A stretch of DNA of 32,412 nt, from positions 1 to 32,412 of the forward strand of contig JAIRSC010000052.1 of assembly GCA_031255645.1 (NCBI GenBank), in the 5' to 3' direction. The position numbers were made by a program, and so were the translations under genes. Position 1 is the first letter of the stretch, and each line of letters begins with the position of its first letter. Below the pieces are notes generated by a model. The model saw only the letters and a list, made by a program, of their open reading frames with translations. It searched no databases and was not told where the DNA came from. The stretch comes from Treponema sp. Lineage in GTDB: Bacteria > Spirochaetota > Spirochaetia > Treponematales > Breznakiellaceae. Shown piece by piece: positions 1 to 8,845 of the stretch.

Positions 1-3000
1 GCGGCAAACCTTTCGGTCGCCGAAGCCAGGGAAGAGATGCTTCGGGCGGCGCGGGCGCTTGACATCGCCGAACGGCGTCTGGAAGAACTAAACGCGGCTT
101 ACGCCCTTCAAATGGCCGCTTACCGGCTTAATTCGCCTGATTTTATCCTGGAGGAGCTGGGTTCCCATTACGCTTCACTTATCGGGCAGCGGGAAAAACG
201 GGAGCAGAACGACGCGTACTATACCGGTTATTTGAAAGCGCTACGGAATTATTCGGAAGCTTCCGGTCTGGCGGAATCCTGGGAAAAACTTGGAAGCGTC
301 GCCGGCCTGGAAACCGGCGAGCCGCGGACGATAAAGCTTGCCCTGCTTGGGGCCGAATCCGCCGCCGGCTGGTATTTTACATTCAGCGGAAAGGAATCTT
401 CGGCGGAAGAACGGCGGGCTCTTGAAAAAGAAGGCCTTTTCAGGCGTCTTGAACGGGAAGCGGCGTCCGAAAGCGAAGCCGGAAGAGCCGCCCTGCTGCT
501 CGAGGCCTACCTGGAACTGGCCCCGCATTCCCAGGCGGCGCGAAAAGAAGCCGTCCTTTCCGCCCTGAACGGGATGAAGCGGATTTTCGCCGAATACGGA
601 ATTGAGGCTTTGCCCGGGACGCTGCCTCCGACAGGTCTTGCAGGCAAAACTCTGTTTGGATACGCGGAGCGGCGGGGGATCGGTTACGGAGAAGCCGCCG
701 CGGAATTTTTCGTCAGGATCGACAGGCAAACAATGTTTGTCCCCGATAGGATAGAACAGGAAACGGCTTCCTGGAAAAACGCCGTACTCGATTATCTGGC
801 CGCGAAAACCGTTTACGAGGGAAAAACTCCGGCGGAAACATTGTCCTCCGTTTCCGAAATGTACCGGGAACGGGAAGAAAAACTTCAGGCGATTTACCTT
901 TACGATCTGTATCTTTCATTCGGAGAAATTCCCGGTTTTGAAAAACCCGAAGACGATTATGAAACACTGGCCGCCGAAGCCGCGCATTACCGCTATCTTC
1001 GTGAATATCTTGCGGCCTATGAGGACAAGATCGGCGCAATAGACGCGGCGGAACCCGGCGCCAAACACTGGCGGACCTACATTTCCAGTCCGTTTTTCGA
1101 TCTTTACAACCTCAATAAAGACGAATTCGTACAAATGAACGCCGCTTCCGCGGGAAACCCGGAAGACGAAACGGGCGGGATAAAAGGCGCCTTTTCCTGG
1201 AAAGAAGGACTTTTGGCCGACGCCTGGGAAAACGCGGAAAACGAACGAAAAAAACTCGAAACGGCCCTTGGTCTGTTCCTGGACGAACCATTCGGTCCTT
1301 CCGCAAGCCTGTTCATGAAAACGGCAAGACAGTATTCGGACGATTCGGCGCTTGTCTGGGAAAATCTTTTTGACGAAACGGCTCCGGCGCTAAGTTATGA
1401 ATTTTATCTGGACGAGCAAAAAAAATTAAAGGCCCTTTCGGATACCGGGGAATTTCTCAAGGCGGAAATTGCCCGTCTCGGTCTTGAGTTCAGCAGAATG
1501 CCCGCCGGCGGGCTTGAAGCGCGGGAAGAGCTAAAAAAAATATCCGAAGAACTGGAACGGCTGCAGTTAAATTACCGGTCGGCGTTTGCCCAATACACCG
1601 GGGCCGCCGACACGTTTGCCCGCGCCGGTTCTTGTTATGAAGACATCTACACACAGACAAAGAACCTTTTTACGGCAATGGAAAACGCCCGGCTTGAGTA
1701 TGAAAAACACGACGCTGTCCGGCGCTGGGCGGCGACCGCTTATTTGTACGGGGGCGGCGGGCCCATTGAAACCGAATACTATATGGAGCCGCGGGAAGAA
1801 CTGGCCTATGCCGGGGCAAGAGTGGAGCGGGCGCGTACGGCGCTGCGGGTCCTTGAAGATTTATACGGAAACGGCGGGGAAAAAAGACCTTATGAAAACG
1901 GGGAATACAACAAGCTTTACGAAGAATACAAGGTCAGTTTTACCCGTATGTTTCTCGCGATGAAAGCCATGACCGAACTCGAAAACGCCGTCGCGTTTGA
2001 GAAAAGCAACAATGTGTCTTTGTACAGTTCTTTTTCCGGACAGGTGTCTCCGTATATTAATCAGGCGCTTGTTGCATTTATTACGGGTTCCGAACACGCC
2101 GCCGGAAATCCGTGGTTTGATTACCTTACGGTAACAAACGACGGAATGTTGTCGTTTTCCCGCAATCCTGGTACGTATAAACTGTTGTCGAACGCCTCTC
2201 TGGGCGATATGGCGTCGTATTTTACAAAAGGCGCCGGGGCCGGCGATTCCCTGGCTTCGGATTTTGAATCGGCCCTGGCCGAATGGAGCCTTCGCATGGA
2301 ATCCTACCGCCTGGATAATATGGAAAATTTTGTCCGCTGGGGCCTTGCGTTCGATTATTTTGTAAGGCAGCTAATCAAAAACAACCCCGATATTGAAGGA
2401 ATAGACGGCGCTTACACGCAGATCAACCTTGGTGAAAACGGATCGCTGGAATTGGACGGCGAAAGCCTAAATTCGGTATTATACCGCTTTAGGGCGCAGC
2501 GGCTTCCCGACGCCCAGCGTACAAGTTATAACAGCTTGAGCGATTCGGAGAAGGCCGACCTGGAATTCTTCGCGGCTCTTGTCCTGTCCGGAGGAGGAGG
2601 CGCCGGATCCGAAGGGCTGACAATGTCGTCCGAATTACGTGAAATGCAATGGATATACAGTGAGGCGGATTATTACCGAATCACGAAAAAAATCCTTTTT
2701 TTTACGCTGGTGTTTTACAGATGGCCTTACACCTTTTATATCAATGCGGGCGAATTGAACTACATTCGCGATTTTGCCTCGGGACAGGCCCGTTCGATTC
2801 GTAACAGGATTTATTCTGAACGCGGCGAATACGCGGGCGCAATCGCGGACTTGTCCCGAACATGGCGGGACTACCGGGAATCCTGCGAAAACCTGACAAC
2901 GCTGCTGGGAAATGAAAACGGTCCGGAAATCGTTTGGGGCGACATTGAAAAAACCCTCGCGGTTCTGCGGGTTTTCAGTGAGGAAGAAACGGCGGAGATG

Positions 3001-6000
3001 GAAGAGTCCTGGAACGGGATGCTTGCCTATCATGAAAGGCAGGGAATTCCGCTTTTGTTCACAAACACCATATCCGCTCTGGAAACGCTTGTAACCTGGA
3101 CAAAAGGAAACAGAAACGGTATAAAACTGCGATTTGAAGCGGCCTATGCCGAAGACGAAGCGCTGCGTAAAGAATCCCAGAATGAATACAGGCGAATTCT
3201 GGGTTTGTACATAGACGGAAAAGCGTCGCTGGCGGAACTGAACGGCGCCGCGGAAGAAGCCTATGGAAAACATTCTCCCGCGATTAAAAACCACCTTGAA
3301 AACCTTGGCGGCGCAATGTTGTTCGATCTTGAAGGAGCGGCCGATGAAAAAAGCGGCTACGCTTTTCAGTTCAGGGAACTGGCGCTTGAATACGAGGAAC
3401 TTATCGAGCGTATCTACAGATCCCGCTTCGACTCGGAACTGGCTTCCAGAGAAACGGAATGGGAACAACAGCGGGAAGACCTCGTCCAAAAAATCGCTTC
3501 ATGGAAAGAGGCCTCGGGACTTATTCTTGAAAGGGGCAGAAAGGACTGGAAAAACGGACTTGAAAACATGCTCGAAAAGAATGAGAAATGGGCGGAGTCT
3601 TTTCAGGAAGAATACGGCCGGGTCGACGCGGCCTGGAACGCGGCGTATCTGGAATGTTTACAGGACAAGGACGCGTGGGTGACCGGCGCCATGAAAGCCG
3701 CGGATAACGCGCTTCAGGGCGCCCTCCTTTCATTTATCGGATCGGAAGCGGAAGCCGGAAGCCGGAAACTCGCCGCGTTTTTCCCGTCCGCCGCGCCCGG
3801 ATACGGCGGGGCGGAAGAAGCCGGAAAAATACTGCAGGATGTCCTTGCGTCCGCGGGCATTAAAGGCCTGGCGGAAGCTTTCGACGCCGTTAACGGAAAC
3901 GCGAAAACGGCGGGAACCGCGCTCCGCGGCGGGAACGGCGGCCTTGGCCTCTGGAATACAGGACAGGCTTACGCGGCAGCCCGGGAACTTGCCCGGGCGG
4001 GAACGGCGGAACTGGCGTCGCAAAAAATGAAAATTCTCGCTTTACAGGCCCGCGAAAGCGCCCTTCAGGCCAAGGCTCAACTTAATAAAAACATCGAGAA
4101 CGCCAACCTGAATTTTGATAAAAACATGGACGAAACGTTTACGATGGGATCGGGATGGGTCAAATTCGGGAACTCATATGTTCGGGATATAATTGTTCAC
4201 TCGACACTTTTTCAACCTGTTATAAGCGATAAGGTAACGGTAAATTCGTACAAATGGTTTGTAATGGAATATTGGGATTTTACTACCAATCTGAACGACA
4301 GTTATCTGGACGGACTTGATTACTTTGCCATAAGATCCCTAATCGCTCTTGTCCAGGACGAAGTCCGGCAAAAAAGCGAAGCCGTCTTTGGCAATACTTC
4401 CGGAGAACAGGGGTTTTTTGCCGAATGGATTGGCGAAGCTCCCGAAATGGTTAACGGCGCTTTCGCGAAGGAAGGAAGCGGCGAATTAGGCAGGCTCTTG
4501 CGGGAATATTACCGCTATGCGTTAAAACAGACTCAGGGAATCGCGCTGGTAAACGCGCCTTTTTGGGACAAGCCGTTTTGGGATTCCAGGGGATCGTGGT
4601 TCAGCGCCCCAAGTCTTAGAAGCGTCGCGGACATCGCGATGACGGCGGTATCCGTCGTCGCCGTTGCCGCCGCGCCGTTGACCGGCGGCGCGTCTCTGGC
4701 CCTGGGCACGGCCATAAATCTCGCGGACGACGCTTTGTTCACCGCTCTGGACCTGGCCGGCGGTTACAAGAGCTGGGACGAAGCGGGCTTTGCGTTCGGG
4801 CAAAAGGCCCTGATAGCGGTTGGTTCCTCGGCGGTCGGGGGTGTTTTTAACGGTTTCGGCAAAGCTGCCGAAGGAAGCGCGGGCTTTTTCAATACGGGCG
4901 GTTTAAGCGGTTATATTGACCGCGCTCTGGACCAAAGTTTCGACAAGGTAGTGTCCATGGGAGTGTTGTCCGGGGCGCAGGCTTTCAGCGCCGATACCGT
5001 TACCAGCGCCCTTGGCGCCGTTACCTACAGCCGGGAAAACGGATTCGGCTGGTCACAGGATTCTTTTTCATCGGGATTATACGGCGGTTTGAGCGGGGCC
5101 GTTTCGGCGGGAATCGGTTCGTTTGTTACCGGTACAATGAATCTTGGACTTGAAGGTTTTTACGGACAATACTACGCGGACGGCGGCAAATTATCTTCAG
5201 TGGTCGGCGGTTTGAGCGGACAGGGAGTTAATTTTGCCTCGGGCGGGGATTTTACCTTAAACGTATTTAATCTGGGTTTCGCCAACAGGAATCTGGCTTC
5301 AACCGGTCTTCTTGAGCTCCACCTTGGCAGGGACGGCGTTAGTACCCAGGTGGGAACCGGCGGGACGGATATAAGCGCGGGGACTCTCGCGAGCGCCGCG
5401 CGCGGACTGGAAGCGTGGCGGGTAAATTTGCGGATATGGAATTCCGATTCCGCCAACGCGCAGAAATACATCAGCCAGATGAGAACACTTTACTCCGGAA
5501 ATATGACCAACAAAACGGAATATGAGGCAATCCTGTCGGGAAGAACAAAAATCCTGGAAAACAGATTGGTCAGAGAGACAGAAAGCAAATACAGTTCCCT
5601 AAGCGGAATCAAGTATATCTTTTTTGGAACCGACGCCCTTGATGACGACAGCCGTTTTGGACTTAATGTAGTCTTTAGCCATGAATCGTACCGGAACGGT
5701 ATGGATGACGGAGAAGAAACGCAGGTGTTTGAGACAAACCAGGCCGTAATCGGGCATATCGCTACGGCCCTTGGACTAATGCAAAGCTACGGAGAAGGTT
5801 CTATCGGTTCGGCAATGGCCGGCGAGGCAAAAAGCTTTTTTGAAAACTATAGGGTTTTATTTAACGAAAACAGTTCCGTGGAGGAACAGCTCGGCGCGGC
5901 CGCCGGCATAAACGCCATACTGACCAGTTACGACTCAAGCGCCGATTTCTGGAGGATGAGGTTTGACGGCGTTTTGGTAAATGACGGCAGCGGCTGGCTG

Positions 6001-7008
6001 AGGGACAGCGCCGGTAAGTATCTAAGTGTCAGTAGAAACAGAACCGATTCCATTACCGAAGATACGATAGGCGCGGCGGATATCAGAGAAGGCTTGTTAA
6101 ATATTTTATACGGCGGAACAAGCGGCATATCCTTAAACAGCTATTCGAGGGCTCAGCGGGATTTCGCGAACAATCTTATAAATGCGGCGGGCTGGAAAGA
6201 CGGCGCCATGCTTAATATGAACCGCATTATGGAGGTGGCGGGGAATACCGTAGACGGACAGGTTTTTCTCACGTATTACAACAACACCATGGATTATCGC
6301 CTGGCGGAGAGCAAGGGCGTTGATTTGATCTTTACCAGCAAGGGAAACTGGACGCCGAATAACGTACCTGTCACCGCGGCTCAAAGATACGAAACGGCAA
6401 TAAGCGCCAGAACTTACGATTTTTCATACAAATCAGGCAGTGTGGAAAACGGGCTGTTGAGCAAGTATATCGATAGCGTCAAGTTTTCCGACGGTACGTC
6501 GAAAAATCTGCTGAAAATCAGCGAAGACAATCCCTATTTGTCGATGCTGCTGAATCAAAACGATCCCGTCTTTCGAGACAAGGATTCTCCGTTTTACAAT
6601 ACAACCCTGTATTTGAGCGGCTGTAATTTTATGTCGACAATAGCCGTTCCCCAGCTGCTTACGGGAGACATTTTCGATGCGCAAACGGTAACCAATATAT
6701 GGAAATGGGCCCTGTCGAATGGGGTGATGAAAAGTTCCGCGTTGGTCAGTAATGCCACGTCGCTGGCAAACTATGCGCTGCAAAGCGTAATCGGTATAAG
6801 AAATATAAATCTGAATTTTACACGGGGCAGTGTTCCCGAATCTTCCGCGGTCAGTAAGCTTGCGGCCGTGAAAGAGCAGTATGATCCGTCGCATTTTGTT
6901 CTTGCTGGAATAAACCGGAAGACGGTATATAACCCCTGGCCTGGTTTGGTAAACCCCCATCAACGTTATGACGGTGTTTATCTGCAAACTTCCTATAGTG
7001 GAAGGTAG
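1..7008 (+). CDS. giant protein, C-terminal part, with papain-like cysteine peptidase domain at its end
   Basis: The frame is open from base 1 to the TAG at 7006-7008, so the start lies upstream and 2335 codons are visible. Roughly the first 4100 bases encode charged, Glu/Lys/Ala-rich, mostly helical sequence with coiled-coil character and no recognisable enzyme motif. Around 4620-5260 it becomes hydrophobic and rich in Gly, Ala and Ser. Around 5230-5900 follows a globular part with the motifs ELHLG, TGGTD and SHESYRNG that, from memory, resembles large Leptospira/Treponema proteins (TIGR04388 type). The last 400 bases look like a papain-like domain: a Cys in SGCNFMS (codon 6622), a His in SHFVLAG (codon 6892) and an Asn in YNPWPG (codon 6931). 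That order and the 90-residue Cys-His spacing fit C39-like peptidases or amidases. The ankyrin lipoprotein follows 87 bp downstream. A secreted effector or toxin is an inference; a large structural surface protein is the alternative. Confidence 0.8.
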   Translation, partial: AANLSVAEAREEMLRAARALDIAERRLEELNAAYALQMAAYRLNSPDFILEELGSHYASLIGQREKREQNDAYYTGYLKALRNYSEASGLAESWEKLGSVAGLETGEPRTIKLALLGAESAAGWYFTFSGKESSAEERRALEKEGLFRRLEREAASESEAGRAALLLEAYLELAPHSQAARKEAVLSALNGMKRIFAEYGIEALPGTLPPTGLAGKTLFGYAERRGIGYGEAAAEFFVRIDRQTMFVPDRIEQETASWKNAVLDYLAAKTVYEGKTPAETLSSVSEMYREREEKLQAIYLYDLYLSFGEIPGFEKPEDDYETLAAEAAHYRYLREYLAAYEDKIGAIDAAEPGAKHWRTYISSPFFDLYNLNKDEFVQMNAASAGNPEDETGGIKGAFSWKEGLLADAWENAENERKKLETALGLFLDEPFGPSASLFMKTARQYSDDSALVWENLFDETAPALSYEFYLDEQKKLKALSDTGEFLKAEIARLGLEFSRMPAGGLEAREELKKISEELERLQLNYRSAFAQYTGAADTFARAGSCYEDIYTQTKNLFTAMENARLEYEKHDAVRRWAATAYLYGGGGPIETEYYMEPREELAYAGARVERARTALRVLEDLYGNGGEKRPYENGEYNKLYEEYKVSFTRMFLAMKAMTELENAVAFEKSNNVSLYSSFSGQVSPYINQALVAFITGSEHAAGNPWFDYLTVTNDGMLSFSRNPGTYKLLSNASLGDMASYFTKGAGAGDSLASDFESALAEWSLRMESYRLDNMENFVRWGLAFDYFVRQLIKNNPDIEGIDGAYTQINLGENGSLELDGESLNSVLYRFRAQRLPDAQRTSYNSLSDSEKADLEFFAALVLSGGGGAGSEGLTMSSELREMQWIYSEADYYRITKKILFFTLVFYRWPYTFYINAGELNYIRDFASGQARSIRNRIYSERGEYAGAIADLSRTWRDYRESCENLTTLLGNENGPEIVWGDIEKTLAVLRVFSEEETAEMEESWNGMLAYHERQGIPLLFTNTISALETLVTWTKGNRNGIKLRFEAAYAEDEALRKESQNEYRRILGLYIDGKASLAELNGAAEEAYGKHSPAIKNHLENLGGAMLFDLEGAADEKSGYAFQFRELALEYEELIERIYRSRFDSELASRETEWEQQREDLVQKIASWKEASGLILERGRKDWKNGLENMLEKNEKWAESFQEEYGRVDAAWNAAYLECLQDKDAWVTGAMKAADNALQGALLSFIGSEAEAGSRKLAAFFPSAAPGYGGAEEAGKILQDVLASAGIKGLAEAFDAVNGNAKTAGTALRGGNGGLGLWNTGQAYAAARELARAGTAELASQKMKILALQARESALQAKAQLNKNIENANLNFDKNMDETFTMGSGWVKFGNSYVRDIIVHSTLFQPVISDKVTVNSYKWFVMEYWDFTTNLNDSYLDGLDYFAIRSLIALVQDEVRQKSEAVFGNTSGEQGFFAEWIGEAPEMVNGAFAKEGSGELGRLLREYYRYALKQTQGIALVNAPFWDKPFWDSRGSWFSAPSLRSVADIAMTAVSVVAVAAAPLTGGASLALGTAINLADDALFTALDLAGGYKSWDEAGFAFGQKALIAVGSSAVGGVFNGFGKAAEGSAGFFNTGGLSGYIDRALDQSFDKVVSMGVLSGAQAFSADTVTSALGAVTYSRENGFGWSQDSFSSGLYGGLSGAVSAGIGSFVTGTMNLGLEGFYGQYYADGGKLSSVVGGLSGQGVNFASGGDFTLNVFNLGFANRNLASTGLLELHLGRDGVSTQVGTGGTDISAGTLASAARGLEAWRVNLRIWNSDSANAQKYISQMRTLYSGNMTNKTEYEAILSGRTKILENRLVRETESKYSSLSGIKYIFFGTDALDDDSRFGLNVVFSHESYRNGMDDGEETQVFETNQAVIGHIATALGLMQSYGEGSIGSAMAGEAKSFFENYRVLFNENSSVEEQLGAAAGINAILTSYDSSADFWRMRFDGVLVNDGSGWLRDSAGKYLSVSRNRTDSITEDTIGAADIREGLLNILYGGTSGISLNSYSRAQRDFANNLINAAGWKDGAMLNMNRIMEVAGNTVDGQVFLTYYNNTMDYRLAESKGVDLIFTSKGNWTPNNVPVTAAQRYETAISARTYDFSYKSGSVENGLLSKYIDSVKFSDGTSKNLLKISEDNPYLSMLLNQNDPVFRDKDSPFYNTTLYLSGCNFMSTIAVPQLLTGDIFDAQTVTNIWKWALSNGVMKSSALVSNATSLANYALQSVIGIRNINLNFTRGSVPESSAVSKLAAVKEQYDPSHFVLAGINRKTVYNPWPGLVNPHQRYDGVYLQTSYSGR

Positions 7009-7036
7009 CCTGTAAATATGGAGTGTTGGCAATAAC

Positions 7037-7057
7037 GCGGATATGCCAAATATCCGC
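7037..7057. repeat. perfect 8-bp inverted repeat upstream of the ankyrin lipoprotein gene
   Basis: GCGGATAT at 7037-7044 is repeated inverted as ATATCCGC at 7050-7057, with a 5-base spacer. No T-tract follows, so it is not a standard terminator for the giant gene. It lies just upstream of a TATAAT at 7061-7066, where an activator or repressor could bind. It could also act as an RNA hairpin between the two genes. Confidence 0.6.
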
Positions 7058-7060
7058 AAA

Positions 7061-7066
7061 TATAAT
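7061..7066 (+). promoter_or_regulatory. possible -10 box for the ankyrin lipoprotein gene
   Basis: A consensus TATAAT lies 30 bases before the ATG at 7096. No good -35 hexamer is present at the usual spacing; that place is taken by the inverted repeat at 7037-7057. If real, the downstream gene could be expressed independently of the giant gene. Confidence 0.35.
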
Positions 7067-7095
7067 CGGCGGATTTACGCATAAGGAGAAATGAG

Positions 7096-8136
7096 ATGGG
7101 AATTTTCGGGTTTCGCGGTAAGAGTACCGTAGTATTTGGCGTTTTGCTCGTCATGGCGCTGGCATCCGCCATGACGTTTTTTGCCTGTTCGACATTGCCG
7201 GGCGGCGCTCCTCCCTTACACGAGGCGATTGCCGGCGGTAATTTTGCGCGGGTTCAGAAATTGGTTGAAGGCGGGGCGGATATTAACGAGCAATATGGAG
7301 GCATGGGAATTTATCCGTTGGAACGCGCCGCGGAGTTTCCGGAAATCGCCCTTTATCTTTTGGGTAAAGGCGCCGGCGGACGCGACCGGGCTTTTTCGGC
7401 GGCATTGGAAGAATCGCAGTATGATTTGGCCCGCGCTTTGGCGGACGCCGGCGTTGACTGTAATGAAAACGCAAACGCGTTTTATTACCTTTTTTCGAAA
7501 GAAGACTTGACTGTCGATCAAAAAATCAAAACGGCCAAAGAGGTCAGTAACAATACCTTGACCAGTTCCTATATACTGCTTCATTTTAAGCCGGAGGAGT
7601 ATAAGACGGCGGTAGACGCTTTCAATATTGATCTTGAAGCGAAAGCATTTGACACGGGCTTTTTTGGAGAAACTATCGATTTGGGGACTACTATTTTGCA
7701 TATCGCGGCGCGAAGAAATAATGCCGATTTGGTAAAATTTCTTCTGGAGGCGGGGGCCGATGTAAACGCTCTCGACAACAACGGGCAGACAGCGTTGTTT
7801 TACGCGATAACCGCTTACGGCCCCCGTATCGACTGGGAATCGCCGGTACTCGAAAATGAGACAGGCGCGAAAATCAAATTTATCAGCGATATGCCGCATT
7901 ACAGTAACGTGCGGCAGGTACAGCAAAGCCAGGTTGCCAATGTTCTGGCCCTGTTGAACGCGAATGTTAATATTAATCGGCAAAATTACGCCGGCTGGAC
8001 GGTTTTACATTTTGCGGCGGCGGCCTATCCGGAGGGTTTACGCGAGTTGTTGCTGGAATACGGCGCGGACGCCGATTTAAAAACCAACATGAACAGAACC
8101 GCCGGGGATATTCTTCAGCTGCGCGGAAACAAATAA
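7096..8136 (+). CDS. ankyrin-repeat lipoprotein
   Basis: The 346-residue product starts at an ATG with AAGGAG 7 bases upstream (7083-7088). The N-terminus is a lipoprotein signal: Arg/Lys near residues 7-9, a hydrophobic stretch at 11-28, and a lipobox ending FFAC with Cys31 as the probable acylated residue. Ser at +2 would favour outer-membrane sorting by the usual rule. After it come ankyrin repeats: one near 37-70 (PLHEAI, GGADIN), degenerate ones near 75-120, and clear ones near 200-235 (ILHIAARRNN, EAGADVN) and 295-335 (TVLHFAAAA, EYGADAD). Ankyrin repeats bind proteins. The position directly behind a giant protein with a peptidase-like end suggests a binding or immunity partner in the periplasm. 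That role is an inference from layout; no enzymatic motif is visible. Confidence 0.85.
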   Translation: MGIFGFRGKSTVVFGVLLVMALASAMTFFACSTLPGGAPPLHEAIAGGNFARVQKLVEGGADINEQYGGMGIYPLERAAEFPEIALYLLGKGAGGRDRAFSAALEESQYDLARALADAGVDCNENANAFYYLFSKEDLTVDQKIKTAKEVSNNTLTSSYILLHFKPEEYKTAVDAFNIDLEAKAFDTGFFGETIDLGTTILHIAARRNNADLVKFLLEAGADVNALDNNGQTALFYAITAYGPRIDWESPVLENETGAKIKFISDMPHYSNVRQVQQSQVANVLALLNANVNINRQNYAGWTVLHFAAAAYPEGLRELLLEYGADADLKTNMNRTAGDILQLRGNK

Positions 8137-8146
8137 AGCCGATCGG

Positions 8147-8186
8147 CGTATCATTTTGCGGCGGCGAATTATCGCCGAATGATACG
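8147..8186. terminator. long hairpin between convergent genes
   Basis: CGTATCATT at 8147-8155 pairs with AATGATACG at 8178-8186, and inside it CGGCGA at 8162-8167 pairs with TCGCCG at 8172-8177 across a 4-base loop. It lies between the stop of the ankyrin gene (8136) and the stop of the minus-strand lipoprotein gene (8233), where a two-way terminator is expected. No T-run follows on either side, so termination would not be of the textbook intrinsic kind. Confidence 0.5.
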
Positions 8187-8232
8187 TTGATCGACGGCTG
8201 CCCCGAAGACAGCGTTCGACTGTTTTGCCGTT

Positions 8233-8811
8233 TTACAGTACGTCCTGCAGCCTGAACAGGAACTCGAATTCTTCAAGTTCCTGTTCAAAGCCAAAGTGGA
8301 AAACATAGCGGACAAGGCCTTTGGGGGGCAGCTTCTCTCCGCAGATAATCGTTTTCTGGACAAATGCGCCGGGCTTGTTGACGACGCCGATTTTTTCGGC
8401 GACAGCGGGATGTTCCAGGGCAAATATTCCGGGACTGTATATAACGGTGTACGAATCGATGGAACCGGGCAGATTCCGCCAGTATTCGTTTCCGTCTATC
8501 GTAAAGTTTTGGGAATCTTTTATGGCCGGGTACGATCGCTCCCCGGCCGGATTGATGACAAAATAAAAGACAAGGCCGTCCGGGTGGGTATAGGTTCTTT
8601 CGCCGTCGTTAATGAAATTTTGCCGCTCCACGATGGCAAGGGTTACCTCGGACATTCCGCCCTTTTGGGTAACGGGGATTTTTTCCGTCCGGGCCGAAAA
8701 CGAGGCGCATGAGGAAAAGTACAGCAAAAAAAGAACCGTTCCGGTCAATACTCCGCGAAACGGACGGAACGATTCGCGGGTCCGCGGCGTTTTTTGGAGG
8801 AGTCCCGTCAT
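8233..8811 (-). CDS. small lipoprotein of unknown function, last gene of the fatty-acid operon
   Basis: I place the start at the ATG at 8811, giving 192 residues. The frame stays open further upstream, but that would run into accA. The N-terminus has several Arg/Lys residues (9-19), a hydrophobic run at about 21-32 and a Cys at 35 in FSSC, so it reads as a lipoprotein signal. No convincing Shine-Dalgarno sequence precedes the ATG, so translation may depend on upstream ribosomes. The mature part is mixed alpha/beta-like with motifs such as DGLVFYFVIN, GNEYWRNLPG and KGLVRYVFHFGF that I do not recognise. It lies 34 bases after accA on the same strand with no terminator seen between. A role in envelope lipid handling would fit the context but is only inference. 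Confidence 0.7.
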   Translation of the reverse strand: MTGLLQKTPRTRESFRPFRGVLTGTVLFLLYFSSCASFSARTEKIPVTQKGGMSEVTLAIVERQNFINDGERTYTHPDGLVFYFVINPAGERSYPAIKDSQNFTIDGNEYWRNLPGSIDSYTVIYSPGIFALEHPAVAEKIGVVNKPGAFVQKTIICGEKLPPKGLVRYVFHFGFEQELEEFEFLFRLQDVL

Positions 8812-8845
8812 ATAGTATAAATATACCATTTGGGGAAATAAAATG

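Noticed and set aside
2635-3489. 284-codon minus-strand ORF inside the giant gene
   Set aside because: No ribosome site or domain, composition typical of antisense reading, and the plus frame is continuous over 7 kb.
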